From an uncultured Methanobacteriaceae archaeon (GTDB lineage Archaea; Methanobacteriota; Methanobacteria; Methanobacteriales; Methanobacteriaceae), in assembly GCA_947259185.1 (NCBI GenBank), contig CAMYKT010000004.1:30132-94131 (forward strand): a stretch of DNA of 64,000 nucleotides, written 5' to 3'. Numbering within the stretch: the first letter of the stretch is position 1; every line of letters begins with the position of its first letter. The position numbers and the translations under genes are program-made. Below the pieces are notes generated by a model, which saw only the letters and a program-made list of their open reading frames with translations, was not told the DNA's origin and did not search any database. Positions 1 through 11,969 of this stretch are shown here, piece by piece.

Positions 1-1
1 A

Positions 2-433
<432 letters not shown>

Positions 434-449
434 AACTAAATTGAACTAT

Positions 450-480
450 CCCCTTTATTTAAGGGGCATTTTTCTTTTTT
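450..480 (+). terminator. Hairpin plus T-tract after top6A
   Basis: A 6-bp stem, CCCCTT/AAGGGG, with a 5-nt loop is followed by a run of T broken by one C. It lies 17 bases after the top6A stop codon and looks like an intrinsic terminator. Confidence 0.7.
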
Positions 481-706
481 AATCAGTTATCTAATTAAAT
501 TTTTTTTCAGCAAAGTCTATAGTTCCTCTGATTCAAAATAATAAGTAAAAAAGATTATTTAACACCAGGAACTTATGTATTTTGGTCACTATTCTCAGGT
601 AAGTGAATTGAAAAATTAATTAAAGAATATTAAATAAATTTTATTATTTTAAAGCTGTTTTAACTAAATTAATTGCTATCTAAATTAATTTAGGGCTTCT
701 ATTAAA

Positions 707-1204
707 TTAAATATTCTTATGAGTTTTCTGAGAATCAAAGACAATAGTACTATCAGCTGAGTTTTTCAAAGCTATACTTAAGCCCGGCTCCGCTCCAATC
801 AGTATGGTTTGTTTGCCTTTTTCCTTGGCAATATTTAATAATGGCAAAAAATCAGCATTTCGAGTCATTAGAGCAATAATATCAATATGCGGATTATAAA
901 TAAGTTCAAAAGCCTCTACTGCCAGTTGAACATCAATATCCCCTGCTACAATTAATGGAGAAAGTCCTTGATTAACTATAGCTTCAATAAGTTTATCAGA
1001 AGCATATTGATTTAGAAGTACTTTACCAACTTTCATATTTCCACTTTCTCCAATTAATTCTTTAACAGTTTCTAGATCCAGATTAAATTCCTTTCTAAGC
1101 ATATTGGGTCCATCTACCAGTAAACCTACCGTTTTTCCCCCTGATTTTCTGGTTTTTAATGGTAAATATTCTTTAAAGGAGGTTAATTTTTCCAAGTTAC
1201 GCAT
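707..1204 (-). CDS. NYN/PIN-like domain protein (TIGR00288-like)
   Basis: A 165-residue NYN-domain protein of the archaeal TIGR00288-like family, PIN-fold relatives of LabA/DUF88. The conserved acidic residues expected in a metal-dependent nuclease centre are present: Asp31 in LLVDGPN, Asp89/Asp91 in AGDIDVQ and Asp118 in RNADFLPLL. Start chosen at 1204: the GGGAGG Shine-Dalgarno ends one base before another ATG at 1210, which is too close to use, and sits six bases from this one. Soluble, no membrane segment. The family is thought to act on RNA, but the substrate is unknown. It stands alone, with about 200 nt of AT-rich DNA upstream. Confidence 0.8.
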   Translation of the reverse strand: MRNLEKLTSFKEYLPLKTRKSGGKTVGLLVDGPNMLRKEFNLDLETVKELIGESGNMKVGKVLLNQYASDKLIEAIVNQGLSPLIVAGDIDVQLAVEAFELIYNPHIDIIALMTRNADFLPLLNIAKEKGKQTILIGAEPGLSIALKNSADSTIVFDSQKTHKNI

Positions 1205-1407
1205 TTTCATCCTCCCAAATTACTAATAAATTTTGACTATTAACCCTATAAATAATTAAAATTAAGTTTTCCCGATTATGAAAAATAAGGGTTAATATAT
1301 AATAACTATAAGTTTATATGTCCCCCTAATAGTATATAGCTATGCACAAATCTGGCCAGAATTCCGAATTCTTTTAAATAGAAAAAATAAAAGAGATTTT
1401 TTTGTTT

Positions 1408-1866
1408 CTACTCTTTAGAAACCGGGAACTGAACTTCAGTTAGCAAGTCCTCTGGTTTTTCCATAGATGGATCATTGAGATAAATTTCAGTAACAGGCCC
1501 CACTATTTCATAGTTATTTTTTATAGCATATTCTACCAGACCATGGATAACCGGCCCCACCTCAGTATAAGGGCCTTTATGAATAGCACTTATTACATTT
1601 TGGGATGGTATTTCCTTAATCTTAAATTTATCATCACTGGAAGCTTTCCCTTTGAATGAAAACCCAATTTCATACTCCAGTTCATCTTCAAGGACTTCTT
1701 CGGGAGAGTTGTAGTATGTTCCATATACCATGCCAGTCATGGTTAGATTGTTTTCCACTAGCCAGAGGCCTACCTCCTGAATATAGTCTGGAATTTTCTG
1801 GTAGCTTCCCCGGCACATCCGGTGGACTACTCTTACCTTTTCTGTGCTTTTTTCCTTAATTTCCAT
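1408..1866 (-). CDS. GyrI-like / AraC effector-binding domain protein
   Basis: A 152-residue protein consisting of one GyrI-like small-molecule-binding domain, with no DNA-binding part. Family signs are the two-fold repeat of beta-alpha-beta units and segments such as YIQEVGLWLVENN, HKGPYTEVGPVIHGLVEYA and GPVTEIYLNDP near the end, including the conserved Glu region. Free-standing members bind or hydrolyse small hydrophobic ligands, or block gyrase in bacteria; the role here is unknown. A weak GTGGT ribosome site precedes the ATG. It is followed on the same strand by the tRNA-Ser region, so it is probably a single-gene unit. Confidence 0.75.
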   Translation of the reverse strand: MEIKEKSTEKVRVVHRMCRGSYQKIPDYIQEVGLWLVENNLTMTGMVYGTYYNSPEEVLEDELEYEIGFSFKGKASSDDKFKIKEIPSQNVISAIHKGPYTEVGPVIHGLVEYAIKNNYEIVGPVTEIYLNDPSMEKPEDLLTEVQFPVSKE

Positions 1867-1986
1867 TTAAACCACATTAATAATATGTGCTTTCCAGTTA
1901 ATATTTTTTGCCTTGCCCTGATTTAAAGAATTTGATAAATAGAAAAAAAGCGACCCCTAGTTTCCGGAAAATCTATTAAAAATAAA

Positions 1987-2072
1987 CGCCGAGACTGGGA
2001 TTTGAACCCAGGACGAGCAATAGCTCAACAGGATTTCGAATCCTGCGCCTTACCAGACTAGACTATCTCGGC
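1987..2072 (-). tRNA. tRNA-Ser (CGA)
   Basis: An 86-nt class II tRNA with acceptor stem GCCGAGA/TCTCGGC, discriminator G, anticodon loop TTCGAAA (anticodon CGA), a long variable arm and T-loop TTCAAAT. The 3' CCA is not encoded and no intron is seen. It decodes UCG. Confidence 0.95.
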
Positions 2073-2073
2073 A

Positions 2074-2292
2074 TCAATTATACAAAATATAAGTTATATC
2101 TTCTTCAACCATATAGGTTTCCTTTGATAAATATAGATTAAAAGACCTAAACCCCGAATATTTTATACCCATTGCTATTTTGTATTCCTTTTTAATAAAT
2201 ATGCCCCTTTCTTCTAAAAATAGAGCAGATAGTAGACTATATGCAAAATCGTACCGTGATCTGACAGAACATAACCCTTCAATTATGTTCAA
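2074..2292 (-). CDS. Doubtful short ORF between two tRNA-Ser genes
   Basis: A 72-codon frame opening with TTG and ending two bases before the tRNA-Ser(CGA) gene. It has charged and hydrophobic stretches (RSRYDFAYSLL, KKEYKIAMGIKY) that could be protein, but no good ribosome site, no family I recognise, and it covers the only place for the tRNA promoter. It may be a gene remnant or chance. Confidence 0.2.
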   Translation of the reverse strand: MNIIEGLCSVRSRYDFAYSLLSALFLEERGIFIKKEYKIAMGIKYSGFRSFNLYLSKETYMVEEDITYILYN

Positions 2293-2430
2293 AAGTTCCT
2301 GGCAATTAGTAGTGGTGTCAGATTATATGTGGGAATAGCAATAGTAATGGTGATATGAGTATAACTGTGGCGTTTATAGGGAATAGTATGCGCATCGATA
2401 TTAAAGCCTAGTTGTGAAAAATAATAAAAA

Positions 2431-2517
<87 letters not shown>

Positions 2518-2577
2518 TAATAATCTGATTAAATAAAATTTGGGTTCATCTTATAAAAATATTTTCATTCCTCAATC

Positions 2578-2714
2578 TATGGAGGGGCCTTTCCAAATGC
2601 CTTAGAATAGCTTCTTCTCAAGCCAGATGTAACATCTGTGACTATAATGGTATGTTCCATATCCCTACCCCGGAGTGGGTAAAAAAACTAAAAAAGAACC
2701 CCAATATAAATTAA
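2578..2714 (+). pseudogene. Possible remnant of a zinc-ribbon gene end
   Basis: A frame with no start codon ends at the stop 2712-2714. Its last 30 codons look like protein: a CNIC pair, then DYNGMFHIPTPEWVKKLKK. The CxxC plus aromatic and glycine pattern resembles the zinc-ribbon part of some methyltransferase-like proteins. No second CxxC pair, ribosome site or longer frame exists, so this would be a decayed 3' end at most. Weak. Confidence 0.2.
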
Positions 2715-2770
2715 ATTGTAGATATTTACCAGAAAGAGGATATTAATATTAAATAAAAGGAGGTATTGAT

Positions 2771-3412
2771 GTGCATAATCCGGATCAGGAACATTACTGG
2801 GATGAGGTAGCTGAAGAAAAAGAATTTCCCACCCCATTCCAGTTTGATGAATTTGAAAAATATGTATCCCCTGATATGAGTATTCTGGATGTGGGTTGTG
2901 GTTATGGAAGAACCCTGGCTGAACTAAAAAGTAGAGGATTCCATAATTTAAAGGGCATTGATTATTCCCAGGGGATGATTAACCGGGGCCTGCGACTTTA
3001 TCCCGATTTGGATTTGATAAAAACTGATGGTAAAAAAGTACCCTGTGGTGATTGTGAATTTGATGTGGTGATACTTCTTGCGGTTTTAACCTCCCTTTAT
3101 CATGATGATGATCAGAGAGAATTAATATCTGAAATTTCCCGGGTTTTGAAAAAGGATGGAATATTATATATCAATGATTATCTATTAAACCAGGACCAGA
3201 GAAATAAGAATCGTTACCAGAAATATAAAGCAGATTACAATATTTACGGAGTTTTTAAGCTCCCAGAAGGTGCAGTTTTCAGACACCATACTACTGAACA
3301 TATTTTAAAACTTACTGAAAGTTTCAAGCCGTTAGTATTTGAAAAAACAGTATATGATACTATGAATGGACATATATCCAATGGATTTTATTATATAGGG
3401 CAAAAAAAATGA
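2771..3412 (+). CDS. Class I SAM-dependent methyltransferase
   Basis: A 213-residue Rossmann-fold methyltransferase. Motif I is ILDVGCGYGR (about residues 37-46); then GIDYSQGMI (acidic residue for the SAM ribose), the motif III-like region DVVILLAVLTSLYH, and ISRVLKKDGILYINDY before the second half. The GTG start follows a strong AAAGGAGGT ribosome site. It belongs to the broad type 11/25 group; the substrate cannot be read from the sequence. It is single, with no operon partner. Downstream is a 485-nt gap holding a broken small gene. Confidence 0.85.
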   Translation: MHNPDQEHYWDEVAEEKEFPTPFQFDEFEKYVSPDMSILDVGCGYGRTLAELKSRGFHNLKGIDYSQGMINRGLRLYPDLDLIKTDGKKVPCGDCEFDVVILLAVLTSLYHDDDQRELISEISRVLKKDGILYINDYLLNQDQRNKNRYQKYKADYNIYGVFKLPEGAVFRHHTTEHILKLTESFKPLVFEKTVYDTMNGHISNGFYYIGQKK

Positions 3413-3550
3413 TTAATATTATTTTTAAACAAGGAATCATACTTCAAAAATTATAAATTATATTTTTTGATAAATTCCCTGGCTTTTACGATTTTTAGGA
3501 CTTAGACTAAAATAACTAATATATCTATATATGCAGTAGGCATTTATAAT

Positions 3551-3825
3551 CTAATCTTGTAACGCCGGTTTATCTAGGAGTGTGTTGCAGTATTTTGAAT
3601 ACCTACTCCAGAAGTCATGATTTTTTTCATCAGCAATGCAATTAAAATAATAGTTAGTTATGGATGATAATTTGTGGTAATCCACACTAGAATATTCAAA
3701 AGTAAGTTATGGTGATATGAATTTTTGTGGCACAGGAGTTTAGAAAAGGCATTTTTTATTTCTTCAGTAGTATTAACCAATCTCCATAAAATACCATACT
3801 TTGTTAAAGAATAAAAATTTCCCAT
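3551..3825 (-). pseudogene. Frameshifted small gene, unknown function
   Basis: Two overlapping minus-strand frames join into one protein-like sequence of about 91 residues. The first runs from ATG at 3825 (MGNFYSLTKYGILWRLVN...); adding one T to the T-run at 3698-3701 continues it into a second frame (EYSSVDYHKL ... FWSRYSKYCNTLLDKPALQD) that ends at 3551. Each frame alone is 50-55 codons. A single-base loss in a homopolymer fits either a real pseudogene or a sequencing error. No family recognised; three cysteines; no clear ribosome site. Confidence 0.4.
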
Positions 3826-3897
3826 ATTCTATTGGATGAGTAAAAAGAGTAAAAAAAATGTTTAAAAAAAACTTAATTGGTAGAATATCGACTTTTT

Positions 3898-6087
<2,190 letters not shown>

Positions 6088-6318
6088 TTACCCGTTATTA
6101 CCTCATGTAATTTACAGAAACTGCTGGATCTTGTGTTTTGGAGCTTATGATTTAAAACATATTATCAGAAAAATATGATTTAATTTTTATCTCCTTATTA
6201 CTAGTTATTATGGGAATAAGTTTTATTAAAAAATTTTTATTTATTGGTAATTTTTTCATTTAGTTTCTAAAGACATGATAAAATATTATGTATCTCTAAA
6301 TTCATAGAATAGTAGTTT

Positions 6319-7371
6319 TTAAACATTATTTTTATCCTTAACCCGTTCATCCCGGTAAACCTTTAAGGCCCCATAGGTTATTCCCAGTATAAGAGGGCCT
6401 ATAAAGAGTCCTGGGAGCCCCATAGTTACTGCTCCATAAATGAATCCCAGAAGAAAAACCAGGGGATGTACTTCTGAGTATTTAACTGAAATTTTAGGCC
6501 TTATGTAAAAATCAGTGCTGGTTTGAATAATCCAGCCCAGAAAAATCACCATGACCCCCTGGAAAGTGTTGCCTAGGAGTATACTCACAATACCTATTAA
6601 ACCATACACTATCCATGGTCCGATTATGGGTATGAACATGGCCACTCCACTGACAATGGCCAGTAAAATAACATAAGGATAGCCCAGTAAGTAATAGATT
6701 ATACCAGATAATATCCCCAAAATCACTGCTGGGATAACATTGCCTGCTATGATACTTTTCAAGACGTCTTCAGCACTTTTGACAACTTTCTTGTAAAATT
6801 CGCGGTCACCAGAAGGTACCATGTCTTTAATAAATTGGATTACCTTATGTCCATCCCGGGCAAAGTAAAATGTTGAAAAGAGTAATATGAAAATCTGAGC
6901 TGCCAGGGCAGGAATAGAGCTAAGTATGGAAATAGTCTGACCATATAAAAAGGATATAAACTGTATGATTCCATACTGTATTATATCCAGAACTTCTTCT
7001 GATACCCCGTTTAGTGGAGTTAAGTTGCGGAGGGTGGTTCCAATCCTGCCACTCTCAGTTAAATTATCTGGTGAAGATCGGGGAATACCTTCTACAATAG
7101 ATCCGGCTATAGTCAAAAACTCACCAAAGGTGAAGTAAAATAGTACTAACAAAGGAATGGTCAGTATTATAATCCCCAGGCTAATAGATAATGATTCATA
7201 TTTAGCATAAGGCCGGATTTTTTCGGAAATGAATCGAACATAGTAGGCTAAAATAGCCCCAAAAATTACAGTGGACAGTACCGGAGTTAAAATGGCAAAT
7301 GAAATAATGAATAAGAACACTAATAGAGGAATAATGGTTGAAATAGATATTTTTTGAAAATAGGGAAACAT
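6319..7371 (-). CDS. AI-2E family permease-like membrane protein
   Basis: A 350-residue integral membrane protein of the AI-2E/PerM (UPF0118) family. It shows paired N-terminal membrane helices, a soluble middle part (about residues 90-150), then a cluster of helices with the family segments GIIYYLLGYPYVILLAIVSG, FIPIIGPWIVY and FLLGFIYGAVTMGLPGLFIGP. Members export small molecules or act in Na+/H+ exchange; the substrate here is unknown. The start at 7371 has AGGTGA four bases upstream. Single-gene unit between katG and a 336-nt gap. Confidence 0.85.
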   Translation of the reverse strand: MFPYFQKISISTIIPLLVFLFIISFAILTPVLSTVIFGAILAYYVRFISEKIRPYAKYESLSISLGIIILTIPLLVLFYFTFGEFLTIAGSIVEGIPRSSPDNLTESGRIGTTLRNLTPLNGVSEEVLDIIQYGIIQFISFLYGQTISILSSIPALAAQIFILLFSTFYFARDGHKVIQFIKDMVPSGDREFYKKVVKSAEDVLKSIIAGNVIPAVILGILSGIIYYLLGYPYVILLAIVSGVAMFIPIIGPWIVYGLIGIVSILLGNTFQGVMVIFLGWIIQTSTDFYIRPKISVKYSEVHPLVFLLGFIYGAVTMGLPGLFIGPLILGITYGALKVYRDERVKDKNNV

Positions 7372-7707
7372 GTAATCACCTTATATTTTAATTAGTTTTA
7401 AAAACTGGATTCTAAGTTTAATAATAAGAATAGATTTAAGAAAAATCGATTTTTAATGAAATTTCTAAACTGTTATTGGTGCTTATCAAATAAAGATTTG
7501 TGGATTTTTAAAATATTTTAAAGGGAGTGGTTTTTATTCCTAAATTTTTTCAGTAGGTGTAAACTTCAGGAATATCCTTTATCTTAATATTAATGATAGG
7601 ATGGTAATGAGGGAGTTTTAATCAAGCCAATTTAATATCATGTTAATAAAATGCCGAAAATCCTTTTTTAAATCTAAGGATTTTTAATAAAGTTATTTTT
7701 TGTAAAT
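7372..7707. other. AT-rich gap with nothing recognisable
   Basis: No open frame, hairpin with T-run or RNA gene was seen in these 336 bases, which lie between two minus-strand genes. They should contain the promoter of the permease gene. Confidence 0.5.
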
Positions 7708-9024
7708 TTAATAAGAGGTTCTCTGGAAAGTTATATCCAACCAATCCAGAATTTTTTTATTGGACAATGGTAAATTACCCACCTGACAGTGATCTCCTGC
7801 CCCTTCTGCTGTTTTAAAGAGTAAGAATGTTTTGGGGCATTTGAGTTGGTCATAGAGCAGAGGGGCCTGGCCTTTCATGCTTAAATCATTTTCAGAATCG
7901 CAAATAAGAGCAGGGCATTTTATTTTCTCAGCTGAATTAATCATATTGCATTCTGAATACTTCAACAGGAATTCAGCAGGAGACTCTGCTTTAAAGGTGT
8001 ACATTCCATTTTCAAAAAACCAGGCCATTAAAGTGCTATTCCCCATCCTGATCTCAATTTCAGCATTTATATCTTCCGGATTATTTTCAATATATTCCCT
8101 TAATTCATCATGGGTAATATTCAAATCAGGGACCATCACCCTAACTGGATCATAAACTCCACCATTAGCAATCACCGCTTTAATTCTAGGGTCATAGGCC
8201 GCCGCCCGGGGGGCCATGTATCCTCCAAAACTAAGACCATAAAAAGCCAGTTTTTCAGAATCCACATCACTACGAGATAAAGCATAGCTTACCACAGGTT
8301 GTGCTACTTTTTCCCAGTCTGGTCTAAAGGGTAGACCCTGCACCCGGATTACCCTTCCCTGACCTGGGCCTTCAAATGTTAAAACATTATACCCCCTCTG
8401 GTTGGCTGCAACCGCATATACATAGAGTTCTTCCTGAGTACCATCAAAGCCAGTCTGGATAATCAGGGTCGGCCGTGATTTTCCAGATTCATCTACCGGA
8501 TAAAAGTAAGCAGGTAAAGTAGTATTTTCATAAGGTATCTCCACTGCCTCTATTTCAGGCCGGGATAATCCAGCCGCCATCTGAAAACATTCATGGCTTT
8601 TATTCCAGCTGGCAATTATGCGGGGATCTTCCGGGTTACCATGGAGATAAAATTCACTAACCCGGTAGTAATTACCTGCCCTTAAGTACTGTTCCCGGGC
8701 CGTATTATTTTTTCCTTGGGAAAGGCTGTTATTGGCTTTTTTTTCTGTTTTAATGGCAAGCTGGTGCCAGGCACGATACCAGCTTTCAGTATCCCCTGAT
8801 TTAATCTCAGAAGCAGCATCCAGGCATTCTTCCACCGAAGATGTGCCATAGGCCGATTGACCTACAATACGTATGAATTCAAATTGAAAAGAAGAATCAT
8901 TGAATAGAACCACTTCCGAATTATAAACTGTGAATTCTCCAATTGTCCAACCAGGATTAGAAAAAATAGCAAAAAAACTAATTGAAAATATGAGCAGTAC
9001 TAAGAGGTAGTTTATTTTATTCAT
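7708..9024 (-). CDS. Membrane-anchored alpha/beta hydrolase
   Basis: A 438-residue alpha/beta hydrolase with an N-terminal membrane anchor (MNKINYLLVLLIFSISFFAIF), so probably outside the membrane. A helical domain of about 150 residues precedes the hydrolase core. The nucleophile elbow is GLSFGG (Ser265); the general base is His412 in GAGDHCQVG; the acid is Asp376 or Asp380 in CDSENDLS; EGPGQGR lies on the strand before. The layout (helical cap first, then GPGQG and GLSFGGY) resembles the FrsA / 2,6-dihydropseudooxynicotine hydrolase group. Start 9024 is preferred: it has GGTG upstream and begins the anchor directly. Substrate unknown. Confidence 0.8.
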   Translation of the reverse strand: MNKINYLLVLLIFSISFFAIFSNPGWTIGEFTVYNSEVVLFNDSSFQFEFIRIVGQSAYGTSSVEECLDAASEIKSGDTESWYRAWHQLAIKTEKKANNSLSQGKNNTAREQYLRAGNYYRVSEFYLHGNPEDPRIIASWNKSHECFQMAAGLSRPEIEAVEIPYENTTLPAYFYPVDESGKSRPTLIIQTGFDGTQEELYVYAVAANQRGYNVLTFEGPGQGRVIRVQGLPFRPDWEKVAQPVVSYALSRSDVDSEKLAFYGLSFGGYMAPRAAAYDPRIKAVIANGGVYDPVRVMVPDLNITHDELREYIENNPEDINAEIEIRMGNSTLMAWFFENGMYTFKAESPAEFLLKYSECNMINSAEKIKCPALICDSENDLSMKGQAPLLYDQLKCPKTFLLFKTAEGAGDHCQVGNLPLSNKKILDWLDITFQRTSY

Positions 9025-9116
9025 ATCAGCACCGGAAAGGAATTTATGCCAGATTGGCAATTGTATTTCACTTAACAAAACATTTTTTTAAAGCGAGAAG
9101 TTTTATCTTTACCCAT

Positions 9117-9656
9117 TTAGCTCAATAGCCGGGCTATAAATTGGGAATATTTATTTTTATCCCCTGCTCCCCATACCGTATGTCCGAATTTAGTGGATAC
9201 TTTAACCTTCATATTTTTATCTTCCAGTATTTGGGCCATGATTGCATTAGAATCCTGATCTTCACTTCCTGCCAAAGAATAAACAGCAGTAATAATATTA
9301 ATGGGTTTTAAGTTTTTTAAATAGTTTTCCACTTGTCCTGTGGGTTTGGCACCATAAGTGGGACTGCCCACAATCAAGAGATCATATCCGGCTGTATCCA
9401 CTGCTTCAGTAGATCTAACTCCAGCTAAGGTAACTTCATAACCATTTGACTTTAGATCTTCGGCCATGTATGTGGCTGCGGTTTTAGTTCCGCCGGTAAA
9501 GCCCGGATCATATACAATCAGGGCTTTGCCCCTGGTTTCTCTGGAAGGTTTTATAATCTGGGAACTTTTACTTCTAATAACTCCTATTAACCAGGATATG
9601 ATCAATATAAGGAGTAATGAACCTATAAATACCCCTATAAGCATTAATATATCCAT
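9117..9656 (-). CDS. Membrane-anchored flavodoxin-like protein
   Basis: A 179-residue protein: one N-terminal membrane helix (about residues 3-25), then a flavodoxin fold. GKALIVYDPGFTGGTKTAA is the FMN phosphate loop in altered form, and LLIVGSPTYGAKPTGQ is the 50s-loop-like segment. It would hold FMN at the membrane, perhaps as an electron carrier; no partner oxidoreductase lies beside it. A GTGGAGGT ribosome site precedes the ATG. It is divergent from classical flavodoxins, so binding of FMN is inferred. Confidence 0.75.
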   Translation of the reverse strand: MDILMLIGVFIGSLLLILIISWLIGVIRSKSSQIIKPSRETRGKALIVYDPGFTGGTKTAATYMAEDLKSNGYEVTLAGVRSTEAVDTAGYDLLIVGSPTYGAKPTGQVENYLKNLKPINIITAVYSLAGSEDQDSNAIMAQILEDKNMKVKVSTKFGHTVWGAGDKNKYSQFIARLLS

Positions 9657-9819
9657 GTTTTTACCTCCACTAGCTTATTTTAATCCTTATGGAATTAATA
9701 AATATTGCATTAATTTATAATTCAATATTCATATAATATGAAATAAGATTTCAGTTGATGATTTTCAACTTGGATATCACACTTAAACTCCTATTTTCTT
9801 TTATCTAAGATGATTTATT

Positions 9820-10656
9820 TTAATCTAACTCCTTATTATTCCATATATTGATTAAAGCCAGTAAAGATACAAATATCATGGTAAAAATCGTGATTAGTGC
9901 CATGGAAATAGTGATGTCATTGTACTGATAAAATACTGATAAAATAGTACCTAAAGCCGTAATACCATAAACTGCTGCTGCTTCGGACCAGTAAAATTTA
10001 TTAAATGATTCATAATTTTTAGGGAGGTTCAGGGAGTCGTATCTAGAAATATAAAGGGCAAAAATCTGGAAAAATAAGTATACCACCAAAAACCATCCCA
10101 AGAAGTTGGAGATGGGAACTCCAAAATAAGCTCCCGGAGTTGTCCATACCCAGAGGCCCTGCAAAGTTGAAGATATGGGGTCCACAGTCAAATCCCACAT
10201 TACCATAAGAAAAGCCGAAATTAGTGGCACTATAAAAACTTGTTTTCCTCCTAATTTTTGCCCATATTGACCGGTTAAAACATGGGCTAACATCCAGGAG
10301 AGATATCCTACGGCAAAATAGGCAAATATTATAACGAGAGGAACATTCAATAATCCCAGGGTGGGGGAATAATGGTAAAACCCAAAAGGGAAACCTATGG
10401 CTATACTCAAATTTTCAAAAAAGAAACTAACCGCCCAGGTAATCAGAAAGAAGACCAGAATATTTTTTTTACCATAACGCTTTAGTCCATGAAAAATTGC
10501 GAATATGAATAAAATGGCTGTAACCAGAAAAGAGTCTAGGGCTAGCAAATTAGGATTTTTATAAGTGAACACAAAAAGAATATTAAGTATTAAAAAAGCA
10601 AGAATTAAAGACCATCGAAAAAGGCTAAATTTTTTAAAATCTTTTTCTTCCAACAT
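9820..10656 (-). CDS. CruF-like carotenoid biosynthesis membrane protein
   Basis: A 278-residue protein with about eight membrane helices, of the DUF422/CruF family that includes bisanhydrobacterioruberin hydratase. Family marks are FENLSIAIGFPFGFYHY, the region MWDLTVDPISS with acidic residues inside the membrane, and NFLGWFLVVY. No phytoene synthase, desaturase or elongase gene is in the window, so the substrate is uncertain; methanogens with squalenoid or polyprenoid lipids also carry such genes. The start follows GGGGGCC. Confidence 0.75.
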   Translation of the reverse strand: MLEEKDFKKFSLFRWSLILAFLILNILFVFTYKNPNLLALDSFLVTAILFIFAIFHGLKRYGKKNILVFFLITWAVSFFFENLSIAIGFPFGFYHYSPTLGLLNVPLVIIFAYFAVGYLSWMLAHVLTGQYGQKLGGKQVFIVPLISAFLMVMWDLTVDPISSTLQGLWVWTTPGAYFGVPISNFLGWFLVVYLFFQIFALYISRYDSLNLPKNYESFNKFYWSEAAAVYGITALGTILSVFYQYNDITISMALITIFTMIFVSLLALINIWNNKELD

Positions 10657-10840
10657 ATGGCCCCCTTCTAAATCTTATCCTGCATTTAATATATTATTTA
10701 AAATATTTAATCTTTTCAAAGTGTTTAGGAAAACATGATGAATGGTTTATTATTCTATGATTTCCAGGTTGATCCAATAGATTCCAATAAATAGTTATAG
10801 TAATTAAAGTTTAGAACAGATATATGTACTTTAGAATCAA

Positions 10841-11467
10841 TTAAAACCCTGTTTTTTTAAATAAACCCTCCATAATCCAATCATAGGTGCTGAACTCTTC
10901 TTTTATATGGATGATAGTCTCCTGAACCAGGGATTTGCTGGCTGTTTTTTTCATATGTTCTATCATCTGGTTTATGGACACTTCATATTCAGCAGGAGGA
11001 ATGGTAAAAACCAGGTCAGAAAAATAAAGTTTCCCTCCCTTTTTTAAGCAATGGGACATGTTAAGAAGAGCTAATGATTTCCAAAAATCCGGCAGGTGGT
11101 GCAGGGCAAATTTAGAAACCATCTTATCCACTTTAGCACCCTAATGATGGTAAGTTAAAAAACCAGCGCAATTAGTTGTTATATTATTAATATGCTTAGC
11201 TTTAGCCTTTTTAGTTAATACTTCCAGCATGGAAGGGGAAATATCCACCCCAATAACTTCTTTAGCATGAGGGGCTATTTACAGGGTAATTTCACCTGTT
11301 CGCAGCTATAGTCAAGGAACCACATCTTTTTTAGTTATATTTAGTTTTTCCACCAGGTCTTGTGCTTCTTTTTTAAAGTCTCTAAACTCCTGCTGCTCAT
11401 CATCATATTCTAAGGTAATTTTAGAATTTAGATAGTCCACCCCTATCTGTTTTCCGTAAAGTACCAT
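10841..11467 (-). pseudogene. Dead SAM methyltransferase, four in-frame stops
   Basis: One continuous reading frame of 208 codons matches a class I methyltransferase but is broken by TGA at 11312-11314, TAG at 11306-11308, TAA at 11279-11281 and TAG at 11141-11143, with no frameshift in the body. The first two stops hit motif I: where the family reads DIGCGTGE the frame reads stop-L-stop-LRTGE. The flanks remain readable, with EVIGVDISPSMLEV, KFALHHLPDFW and LKKGGKLYFSDLVF. A good AAGGAG site with ATG lies just upstream but in another frame, so the start may also be damaged. Non-functional. Confidence 0.85.
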
Positions 11468-11573
11468 GTTAGATTTGTTTTCATTTATGCTCCTTGCTAT
11501 TTTAGCAATAATTGTAATTATGAAAAATATTCTATAGTTGATTTAAACTATTTTAATCCGGATTATTTTCCAA

Positions 11574-11969
11574 TTAGCCCCACTGAAATAGTTCTGAAAA
11601 AGCTCGGGAGATGCAATATTCTAAATGATCCTGTTTTATAGGCAAACTTAAAACGATAGCGTTTTCTGGTAGTTGTAATGATTTATTTAAACAATTTTTA
11701 ATAAACACAACAATAAATATAATAGGGATTTTAAAATGAGCTTCTATCTGTTGAGCCACTTCCAAACCACTCATTTTACCTTTTAATTGAACATTTATTA
11801 AAATTAGATCGGGATTTAAATCTTCAGTATATTTAATGGCATTCACCCCGGTAGAAGCTACGGACACTACATTATGACCTAATTTTACCAGGTTAGATTT
11901 TAAATCGGAGATAATATTTTTTTGATCTTCAACTATTAGGATATTCATAAAATCAACATTATTTTGCAT
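11574..11969 (-). CDS. Receiver-like protein lacking the phosphoacceptor Asp
   Basis: A stand-alone CheY-like receiver domain of 131 residues (or 124 if the ATG before NILIVEDQ is used). The fold is clear: NILIVEDQ with the acidic pair Glu14/Asp15, [11 protein letters not shown], then [23 protein letters not shown]. The phosphoacceptor position carries Asn59 instead of Asp, the switch Thr/Ser region reads IFIVVFIKN, and the usual KP pair near the end is SLP. It therefore probably cannot be phosphorylated and may be a pseudo-receiver that binds a partner. No output domain, and no kinase gene nearby. Confidence 0.75.
   Translation of the reverse strand: MQNNVDFMNILIVEDQKNIISDLKSNLVKLGHNVVSVASTGVNAIKYTEDLNPDLILINVQLKGKMSGLEVAQQIEAHFKIPIIFIVVFIKNCLNKSLQLPENAIVLSLPIKQDHLEYCISRAFSELFQWG

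Noticed and set aside
6097..6111. ATTAC/GTAAT inverted repeat upstream of katG as a peroxide operator
   Set aside because: Only a 5-bp arm, and no match to a known PerR or archaeal redox box; likely chance in AT-rich DNA.
7877..8155. Plus-strand frame inside the hydrolase gene
   Set aside because: It is the antisense shadow of a well-supported gene with an intact catalytic triad.
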